From positions 1 through 14,144 of the forward strand of contig JAISNS010000107.1 in the NCBI GenBank assembly GCA_031276105.1: a stretch of DNA of 14,144 bases, in the 5' to 3' direction. Below the pieces are notes generated by a model. The model made no database searches. It was not told the DNA's origin and saw nothing but the letters and a program-made list of their open reading frames with translations. The translations under genes were made by a program, and so were the position numbers. This document shows positions 8,267-13,754 of this stretch, in pieces (within the stretch, counting starts at the first letter, position 1; the number at the start of each line of letters is the position of its first letter). The stretch comes from Dysgonamonadaceae bacterium. Its GTDB lineage: Bacteria > Bacteroidota > Bacteroidia > Bacteroidales > Azobacteroidaceae.

Positions 8267-8974
8267 ATGAAGAGTAAACGAGTAAACAAGTTAACGAGTA
8301 AACGAGGGCGCGAAGCGACTCTGCTTTGCCGCGCTTTGCGAACTTGGTCACTCGTCACTTGTTACTTGTCACTCCTCATTGCTTGCATGGAGGATGCGAA
8401 AGTAACGCAGAGCATTGCATTTGGGGAGATTGCGCCGCAGCAATTAAGAGACGGTTTTCTGCCGTTGGAAGCTACCGCTTCGTCGGGCTTGCCGGTATTT
8501 TTTGTGAGTGGCGATACAAGCATTGCCGTCGTCGAAGGCGACGCCGTCAGGTTTTTGAAAGCCGGTGCGACAACGATTACCGCCTGTCAACCGGGGAATG
8601 AGCGATACTATGAAGCGCCTCAAGTGACGCGGCAATTGCTTATCCGTGACTGGAATCCCAACAAGAAAACGCAAACCGTCCAATTTGAACTGCCCAATGA
8701 ATGGCGTCTCAGCAAGGATGGTACGATAGTGAGTCTGAGCGCAACCGCCTCGTCCGGCTTGCCGGTCACTTACACCCTGTCCGCTACAAGCTATGGATTT
8801 CTGTCGGCCAATGGCCGTTATCTCTATCTGTATCATGCCGGCGAAGGCGGAGTGGCTGCCGAGGCATACAATGCTCACATATCCGTCACAGCCTCGCAGC
8901 CGGGAGATGAAGAATACAATCCGGCAGACAATGTAACGGAGGTAATTCATGTGATTGGCGACGTATTTCATTAA
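8267..8974 (+). CDS. Lipoprotein with two Ig-like repeats; signal peptide encoded by a repeat
   Basis: The protein has 235 residues, with lipobox LIAC at 37-40 and C40 as the predicted lipidated cysteine. The mature part has two related units of about 90 residues, each with an ATASSGLPV motif and a later TA(C/S)QPG(N/D) motif ending in a Y-x-(P/A)-A segment, like bacterial Ig-like modules. The residues before C40 come from an intergenic-type repeat: the basic stretch (MKSKRVNKLTSKRGRE) from its left arm and the hydrophobic core (WSLVTCYLSLLIA) mainly from its right arm. A TTG at codon 24 is an alternative start that would give a more compact leader. It starts 4 nt after the receptor stop, which suggests a surface or periplasmic partner of that receptor. 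The function is unknown. Confidence 0.78.
   Translation: MKSKRVNKLTSKRGREATLLCRALRTWSLVTCYLSLLIACMEDAKVTQSIAFGEIAPQQLRDGFLPLEATASSGLPVFFVSGDTSIAVVEGDAVRFLKAGATTITACQPGNERYYEAPQVTRQLLIRDWNPNKKTQTVQFELPNEWRLSKDGTIVSLSATASSGLPVTYTLSATSYGFLSANGRYLYLYHAGEGGVAAEAYNAHISVTASQPGDEEYNPADNVTEVIHVIGDVFH
8272..8377. repeat. Heptad-arm repeat, copy B, inside the lipoprotein leader
   Basis: The left arm holds 8-nt units gagtaaac, gagtaaac, aagttaac and gagtaaac (8272-8303), then gagg and the core gcgcgaagcg (8308-8317). After a short loop the right core cgcgctttgcg (8330-8340) is followed by 7-nt GTCACTT-type units (8347-8373). The arms are imperfectly complementary. The right arm matches 13274-13300 at 26 of 27 positions and 11125-11151 at 25 of 27. 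Confidence 0.75.
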
Positions 8975-8989
8975 AAGCAATAAAAGGCA

Positions 8990-9460
8990 ATGCGATTTTA
9001 TACGGCAATAGTATTAACGGTGATGGTATTGAATATCAGTAAATACAATCTTCCTTATATAGAATATAATTTATTCAAAGAGTATATTGCCGGAAACCTG
9101 TGTGTCAAAAGAAGCAGCGCGAACAATACCTGTCAGGGCAAATGTTTCCTCGAAAAACAAATCAACCACGTAAACGAAACGGATCACCCTTCGGGGAATA
9201 CCTCCGAAAAGATACAAATCAATGAAAAGGGCGCGGACGACTATATTACGAAGGAAATCCTTCAGTTAACGCCCGTTTCGTTGACTGAAACAACATTCTC
9301 CCCCTTCCGGGAAATTCGTATGGTCGATATTTTTATAGACATTCCTCTTCCTCCCCCAAAGCCTGACATGGAAGACCGTACAGTATGCGGATCGCATACT
9401 GTACAGTCTATTGATCGCATACTGTACAGTCTATCGATCGCATACTGTACAGTCTGTTGA
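8990..9460 (+). CDS. Small one-pass membrane protein with C-x9-C-x3-C motif
   Basis: The protein has 156 residues. Residues 4-17 (YTAIVLTVMVLNIS) form one hydrophobic segment, a membrane anchor or uncleaved signal. After LPYIEYNLFKEYIAGNLC comes a cysteine motif with C38, C48 and C52 (NLCVKR ... CQGKCFLEKQ). I recall short unnamed Bacteroidota proteins with a similar NLC ... C-x-GKC-x-L-x-KQ signature near metal-handling genes, but cannot verify that here. Thiol-based metal binding or transfer at the periplasmic face is inferred. Residues from about 130 to the end are encoded by a 23-bp tandem array and the stop codon lies in it, so the tail is probably not ancestral. The gene starts 15 nt after the lipoprotein stop. 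Confidence 0.72.
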   Translation: MRFYTAIVLTVMVLNISKYNLPYIEYNLFKEYIAGNLCVKRSSANNTCQGKCFLEKQINHVNETDHPSGNTSEKIQINEKGADDYITKEILQLTPVSLTETTFSPFREIRMVDIFIDIPLPPPKPDMEDRTVCGSHTVQSIDRILYSLSIAYCTVC

Positions 9461-9491
9461 TCGCATACAGTACAGTATGTGATTTGCATAC
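9378..9491. repeat. 23-bp palindromic tandem array E
   Basis: Three full 23-bp units begin at 9390, 9413 and 9436 and differ only at the last few bases. A diverged fourth begins at 9459, and a partial gatttgcatac follows to 9491. Each of the first three units contains gcat then the 10-bp palindrome actgtacagt. The left edge forms a perfect 12-bp hairpin (9378-9389 with 9393-9404, loop gat). Units abut with no spacers, so this is not a CRISPR array. The array overlaps the 3' end of the cysteine-motif gene and lies 47 nt before the next ATG. Confidence 0.9.
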
Positions 9492-9494
9492 TAC

Positions 9495-9521
9495 TTTATT
9501 CAATTTATTCAATTTATTTAA
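9495..9521 (+). repeat. Three 9-bp AT-rich tandem units before the start codon
   Basis: The units tttattcaa, tttattcaa and tttatttaa lie head to tail, ending 16 nt before the ATG at 9538. The stretch from 9492 to 9537 is strongly A/T-rich with no Shine-Dalgarno, as is usual for translation start regions in this phylum. Copy-number slippage would change the leader length. Confidence 0.65.
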
Positions 9522-9537
9522 TCAATTTAAAAATCAA

Positions 9538-10614
9538 ATGAAACGCATATATAACATCCTATTATTTGCGCTGTTTTTCAGCGCCATCCACGCACAGTCT
9601 CCGGTAGAGGGATTGGCGGAAGCCGCCGTAACCGGATTGACGGCGAACGATCATTATACATTCCATATCTATTCTGCCGACGGCAAACTGAACCGCGGCT
9701 ATTCCGAACTGTTCATCGCCTTGAAGGATGAGCAGGGCGAGTTTGTCGATGACTTCACCGTTTCCAATTTCCATCCGCTGATGGATATGGGCGAACACAA
9801 ACATTCGACGCCGGTGGGCGCAGTAGAAAAAGTAGCCGGTAAACCGCTTTACAAAACGTGGTTTGCTTTCCTGATGTACTCCGGTCAAATGGGCGGTACA
9901 TGGGCATTGGATTTCGAGTACACTATCGGAGAAACGACAGGGAAAATCGAAGGCGCAGTTCCGCAAGTAGAAGACTATCCTGCCGGACAAAAGTGGATAC
10001 AGGCCTTCAACAGTAACTATTACGCTTCGATTGCCCATCCGCGCTCGTATGCCGAAGGCCTCCAAACCCTGCAAGCCTACATCAACGAACGAGTTACATC
10101 GACCGACCCGTATCCAATCGTGGACGGCGGATACAAGATCGTAGTAACGCCTCAGCAGGAGACAACCGTTTTGCCCGCCGCTACACTCGTTTGGAACGAC
10201 GAAAAAGACGTTTACGAAGGAACGGTCAATTTCACTTCCGAAGGATTGTGGACGCTCTATCTCAAAGTGCTGGACGCCGGCAACGATGCGCTTGTGGCAG
10301 GCGCCGACGGTGTGGAAAGCGCTCTATCGTGGAAAATCAATGTCAGCAAAGGCGGAACCGGCCTCCAATCAATCGCCGGCCACTCGCCGGTGAAGGTTTA
10401 TCCAACGATCTCGAACGGAGTCTTCACGGTCGAAACCGCAACCAATGCTGACATCGACGTTTTCAATCTCCATGGACAACGCCTGCAACGCCATGTCGCA
10501 TCCGCCGGTACGCCGCTCCCCATCGACCTGTCGAACTATGGCAAAGGCCGGTACCTGATAAGCGTCAAAACCGGTTCGGGCGAAGTCGTGAACCGAAAAG
10601 TGATCGTGAAATGA
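9538..10614 (+). CDS. T9SS-exported H/M-rich YtkA-like protein
   Basis: The protein has 358 residues. The start at 9538 is chosen because it opens into a signal peptide (MKRIYNILLFALFFSAIHAQ); an in-frame ATG at 9457 lies inside the repeat array. Two related beta-sandwich-like units follow. The first (about 40-130) carries the motif HPLMDMGEHKHS (H79, M82, M84, H87, H89) with M113 and M118 later, a pattern like the metal-ligand loop of YtkA/FixH-type domains. The second (about 190-270) has WNDEKDVYEGTVNF and GLWTLYLKVLD, closely matching the next gene product. Residues 281-358 are a T9SS type A tail (VKVYPTISNGVF ... VIVK). Surface binding of copper or a similar soft metal is inferred. The stop overlaps the next start (ATGA), implying translational coupling. 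Confidence 0.85.
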   Translation: MKRIYNILLFALFFSAIHAQSPVEGLAEAAVTGLTANDHYTFHIYSADGKLNRGYSELFIALKDEQGEFVDDFTVSNFHPLMDMGEHKHSTPVGAVEKVAGKPLYKTWFAFLMYSGQMGGTWALDFEYTIGETTGKIEGAVPQVEDYPAGQKWIQAFNSNYYASIAHPRSYAEGLQTLQAYINERVTSTDPYPIVDGGYKIVVTPQQETTVLPAATLVWNDEKDVYEGTVNFTSEGLWTLYLKVLDAGNDALVAGADGVESALSWKINVSKGGTGLQSIAGHSPVKVYPTISNGVFTVETATNADIDVFNLHGQRLQRHVASAGTPLPIDLSNYGKGRYLISVKTGSGEVVNRKVIVK

Positions 10615-11090
10615 AAGCTGTATTATTATACACTTTAATAAGCCTTTCCGTCTTCATAGTCTCTTGCGAAAGAGACTATGAGCCGGAAAGGCTCGTTAAT
10701 GACGAAGGAACCGGCACGGGCAATACAACCTGGATAAAATCCTTTACGACAGGAAAAACAAGCTATTACCTCTTCTTCACCTCGCCCCGCCTGGAAGAAG
10801 GAATCAATACCCTGCGGGCGGTTCTTTATTTGGAAAACATGAAGCCGGTTGCCGGTTATACAATAGCCATCGACCCGCGTATGCCCGATATGGAAAACCA
10901 TTCGTCGCCCAACAACCAACCGCTGGAATGGAACGCCGAAAAGCGTATCTACGAAGGAACGCTCAACCTGACCATGACCGGCTGGTGGCGACTAAACCTC
11001 CAAGTATATGACGATAAGGGCAACCTTACCGGCGGCAACGCCGTTGAAGGACAAGGGTCGAGTTCGCTTTATTGGGACATAGAAATTTAA
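10611..11090 (+). CDS. YtkA-like lipoprotein with MPDMENH motif
   Basis: The protein has 159 residues. The signal peptide ends in FIVSC, with C19 as the predicted lipidated cysteine, and an acidic CERDYE start that could favour surface display. The single beta-rich domain contains IDPRMPDMENHSSP (M91, M94, H97), which resembles the metal-binding loop of YtkA-like proteins, followed by LEWNAEKRIYEGTLNL and GWWRLNLQVYDDKGN. The latter segments align with residues 218-246 of the preceding T9SS protein, so the two arose from a common domain. It overlaps that gene by 4 nt. A metal relay next to the downstream receptor is inferred. Confidence 0.82.
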   Translation: MKAVLLYTLISLSVFIVSCERDYEPERLVNDEGTGTGNTTWIKSFTTGKTSYYLFFTSPRLEEGINTLRAVLYLENMKPVAGYTIAIDPRMPDMENHSSPNNQPLEWNAEKRIYEGTLNLTMTGWWRLNLQVYDDKGNLTGGNAVEGQGSSSLYWDIEI

Positions 11091-11093
11091 TCC

Positions 11094-11100
11094 GGAGGGA
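11094..11100 (+). promoter_or_regulatory. Shine-Dalgarno-like site before the OprC-like receptor
   Basis: ggaggga lies 6 nt before the ATG at 11107. It is unusually strong for this phylum, where most starts in the window, including the other cluster genes, lack one. It supports 11107 (or the adjacent ATG at 11110) as the start. Confidence 0.6.
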
Positions 11101-11106
11101 GCAGAT

Positions 11107-13209
11107 ATGATGAAATTCAGATATGTCACTCGTCATTCGTTACTTGTCACTGCTATAAGCTGTTTCGTCGTCACGGCGGCCTTTTCCCAAAGCAACGACT
11201 CCATTGCAACCCCCATCGAAATAGAAGAAATCGTTATCACCGTAAAAACAGGATTCAACCCCAACCGGCAGGTAAAATCTTCCGCTTCGCTCGACGAATA
11301 CCTCCAACAGTCCGAGAAAGTACAATTGGTGAAGCGCGGCAGCTACGCCTGGGAACCCGCCATCAACAGCATGACCACCGAACGTATCTCCGTTACCATC
11401 GACGGAATGAAAATCTTTTGCGCCTGCACCGACCGCATGGATCCCATTACGTCGTATGTCGAAACCTCCAACCTCAGCAAAGTAAACGTCGGCAGCGGCT
11501 TTGGCGACAATCCGCAGGCAACCAACAGCATCGGCGGAAGCATGAACCTCCTGCTCAACAAAGCCGGATTCGGCGACAACGAATGGGAATTGCGAGCCAA
11601 CACCGGCTACGAAACAAACGGCAATACGCAGGCTTACAGCGCCGACGGCTCTTTCTCCGGCCAATGGTTCTATGCTAATGCCGGCTTTTCGCATCGCCGC
11701 AGCGGCAACTACCAGGCGGGCGGCGGCGAAGAAGTGCGTTACTCGCAATACGCCAAAAACAACGCCTTCACCAACTTCGGCTTCCTGCCCCGCCGGGGAC
11801 ACACGATCGAAGGAACCGTTATTTACGACCTCGCCCGCGATGTCGGCTACCCGGCGCTTCTGATGGATGTTGCCACCGCAGAAGGCTTCATCACATCCCT
11901 CAGTTACCGGCGCGAGTCATTCTCCCCGATTTTTAATAAGTGGGAAACCAAAGCCTATTACAACCGCATCCGGCACATCATGGACGACACCCGGCGCGAA
12001 GAAGTCATCAACGGCGCTCAGATGCACATGGACATGCCCGGTACGAGCATCACCGGCGGTATCTATTCCACGCTGACCGGCAGTCGCGGACGGCACAACT
12101 TCACCGCCAACTTCGACGCCTACCACAACCGCTCCGCTGCCGAAATGACGATGTATCCGCTCGACCCCGCCCATCCGCCGATGTTTATGCTCACCTGGGG
12201 CGATGTGCGGACGTTCAACAGCGGGCTTGCCCTCTCGAACGAAACAAGCATCGACCGGCACAACACCGTCCGTATTTCGGCAAAAGCCTCCCTGCAACGG
12301 AGCGGTATGCACGATAAAGCCGGATTCAAGATGCTGCAAACCTATTATCCCGGCCTCAACCCGTATGCCGGCCGCTTTTTGTGGAAGCAGCCCAATACGG
12401 TTTTGTGGGATTTGTCGGGACGCTACTTTGCCGTCGACCGCTTTTTGTGGAATGTATCGGGAAAATACCTTTACAAAAAAGAATCGTGGGAACTCTCCGG
12501 CGGAGGCGGCTACGGCTCCCGTGCGCCTTCTGTTTCGGAAGCTTACGGCTACTTCCTTTACAACACCTTCGACGGCTACGATTACTTGGGCAACCCCGGC
12601 TTAACGAACGAAGAATCGCTGGAAGGCAACGCCTCTCTTACTTGGCGCAACCATTCGCTGCATGTGAAGCTGGACGGCTCGCTGTTTTATTTCACCGCTT
12701 ACATCATCGGCAAACCCGACGACCGCTTGCATCACATGACCGCCGGCGCCACCGGCGTTAAAGTGTATCAAAACCTGCCGCACGCCACGATCTTCAACAC
12801 GAGTTTGACCCTGAAATACCGTTTCCTGCAATACTTTCAGTGGCGCAACCGTCTTTCGTATGCGATTGGTCGCGACGACAAAAACGCGCCCCTGCCGCTT
12901 ATATCGCCTTTCGGTGGAGAAACAGCCCTCCACTTCAGCGCTTACCATTTCACGGCGGAAACAAGTCTTCACGGCGCAACTCCGCAAACGGACTTCAGCC
13001 CCGAATACGGCGAAGACCGTACACCCGGATATGTGATTGCCAACCTCAGCGCAGGCTACGAATGGCGGGTAAAAGACGTAATCCTGCACTTGAAAAGCGG
13101 CATAGAAAACCTGTTTGATAAGAACTATTCGACCGCTTCCGACTGGAATAATATTCCCCGAAAGGGACGAAACGTCTTTGTGAGTTTAGGAATGGAGATT
13201 TTTAAGTGA
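11107..13209 (+). CDS. TonB-dependent copper receptor, OprC/NosA-like
   Basis: The protein has 700 residues. The signal peptide (about 1-28) ends VVTAAFSQ, and part of it is encoded by a heptad repeat. A TonB-box-like segment EIEEIVITVKTG (38-49) leads into the plug (about 55-152): VQLVKRGSYAWEPAIN, TERISVTIDGMKIFCACTDRM, then VNVGSGFGDNPQATNSIGGSM. C107 and M111 form a CxxxM motif, with C105 nearby. In the barrel, RHIMDDTRREEV is followed by MHMDM (M306, H307, M308, M310). From memory, OprC of Pseudomonas binds copper through a CxxxM plug motif and a barrel-loop HxM motif, so the ligand set here is similar though not identical. The barrel ends with VFVSLGMEIFK. Copper uptake across the outer membrane with TonB energy is the best prediction. 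The stop codon lies in the left arm of a large palindrome. Confidence 0.88.
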   Translation: MMKFRYVTRHSLLVTAISCFVVTAAFSQSNDSIATPIEIEEIVITVKTGFNPNRQVKSSASLDEYLQQSEKVQLVKRGSYAWEPAINSMTTERISVTIDGMKIFCACTDRMDPITSYVETSNLSKVNVGSGFGDNPQATNSIGGSMNLLLNKAGFGDNEWELRANTGYETNGNTQAYSADGSFSGQWFYANAGFSHRRSGNYQAGGGEEVRYSQYAKNNAFTNFGFLPRRGHTIEGTVIYDLARDVGYPALLMDVATAEGFITSLSYRRESFSPIFNKWETKAYYNRIRHIMDDTRREEVINGAQMHMDMPGTSITGGIYSTLTGSRGRHNFTANFDAYHNRSAAEMTMYPLDPAHPPMFMLTWGDVRTFNSGLALSNETSIDRHNTVRISAKASLQRSGMHDKAGFKMLQTYYPGLNPYAGRFLWKQPNTVLWDLSGRYFAVDRFLWNVSGKYLYKKESWELSGGGGYGSRAPSVSEAYGYFLYNTFDGYDYLGNPGLTNEESLEGNASLTWRNHSLHVKLDGSLFYFTAYIIGKPDDRLHHMTAGATGVKVYQNLPHATIFNTSLTLKYRFLQYFQWRNRLSYAIGRDDKNAPLPLISPFGGETALHFSAYHFTAETSLHGATPQTDFSPEYGEDRTPGYVIANLSAGYEWRVKDVILHLKSGIENLFDKNYSTASDWNNIPRKGRNVFVSLGMEIFK
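11125..11151. repeat. Heptad-arm repeat, half copy C inside a signal peptide
   Basis: 27 nt of GTCACTY-type units match 8347-8373 at 25 of 27 positions. They encode VTRHSLLVT, residues 7-15 of the OprC-like receptor, in a reading frame different from that used at 8347. No core or left arm is present, so this is either half an element or what remains of one. Confidence 0.7.
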
Positions 13210-13300
13210 CAAGTGACGAGTGACAAGTGACAAGAGCGCAAAGCGGCGTTTGTTTGGAGCGCTTTGCGCCCTTGTCACTCGTCACTTGTCACTTGTCACT
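13205..13300. repeat. Heptad-arm repeat, copy D: large imperfect palindrome
   Basis: The left arm 13205-13245 (agtgac units then agcgcaaagcg) pairs with 13260-13300 at 38 of 41 positions, around a 14-nt loop. The arms are built from 7-nt units AAGTGAC or GAGTGAC and the core GCGCAAAGCG. The TGA stop of the receptor gene (13207-13209) is the second to fourth base of the first agtgac unit. The element fills nearly the whole gap to the HMA gene. Transcribed, it would form a very stable hairpin without a T-run and could attenuate read-through or protect the upstream mRNA 3' end. Confidence 0.88.
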
Positions 13301-13320
13301 CCAAATAAAAATAATGAAAG

Positions 13321-13659
13321 ATGAAAAATAAGATCAAGTGTGTAGCGATAGTGCTCCTCCTCATGGGGAACCTGTTCGATTTGCCGGCTCAGGAAGCCGG
13401 GAAGAAAGAGAAGAAAGAGAAGAAGACCGAAGAAGTTGTTTTTCTGGTAAGCATGTATTGCCAAAACTGCAAGAAGAAAATCGAGAAGAACATTTCGTGG
13501 GAAAAAGGCGTGAAAGACCTCCTGATTGATTTGGAAACAAAAACGGTTACCATCATCTATAATCCGCAGAAAACGACGGAAGAGGCATTGAAAAAGGCAA
13601 TCGAGGAGTTGGGATATGCGGTGGAAAAGGTCTGCCGAGACAAAAAACGAACGGAATAG
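13321..13659 (+). CDS. Secreted HMA-domain metallochaperone-like protein
   Basis: The protein has 112 residues. A signal peptide of about 1-24 (ends DLPAQ) is followed by a lysine/glutamate-rich linker (25-37, GKKEKKEKK), then one heavy-metal-associated domain of about 38-105. The metal site is MYCQNC, with C47 and C50. IEKNISWEKGVKDLLIDLET, VTIIYNPQKT and AIEELGYAVEK follow the beta-alpha-beta-beta-alpha-beta pattern of this fold. The final CRDKK adds a third cysteine. The domain normally binds Cu(I) or Zn(II) and passes it to a partner. With an export signal it would act in the periplasm, where it could receive metal from the receptor encoded just upstream. It is the last + strand gene of the cluster. 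Confidence 0.88.
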   Translation: MKNKIKCVAIVLLLMGNLFDLPAQEAGKKEKKEKKTEEVVFLVSMYCQNCKKKIEKNISWEKGVKDLLIDLETKTVTIIYNPQKTTEEALKKAIEELGYAVEKVCRDKKRTE

Positions 13660-13667
13660 ATTACCTC

Positions 13668-13740
13668 ATAAAGCGACTTTATACGTACTTATAAAGCGAC
13701 TTTATAGGTACGTATAAAGCGGCTTTATAGGTACGTATAA
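13668..13740. repeat. 23-bp palindromic tandem array F between convergent genes
   Basis: Three 23-bp units start at 13668, 13691 and 13714, and a fourth begins (ataa) at 13737. Each unit is ataaagcgactttat, or the same with one base changed, plus an 8-nt linker (acgtactt or aggtacgt). The 15-mer is itself an imperfect palindrome. Units abut. The array fills the gap between the stop codons of the HMA gene and the convergent stress-protein gene, where it could act as a two-way terminator or mRNA end structure. Its sequence is unrelated to array E but the period is the same. Confidence 0.9.
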
Positions 13741-13754
13741 TGAGATGTTATAAA

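Noticed and set aside
9390..9491. CRISPR array
   Set aside because: The 23-bp units follow one another with no variable spacers, and no cas-like gene is present; the same holds for 13668-13740.
9457..9537. ATG at 9457 as the start of the T9SS H/M-rich protein
   Set aside because: The 27 extra residues are encoded by the 23-bp array and AT repeat and would precede a complete signal peptide at 9538.
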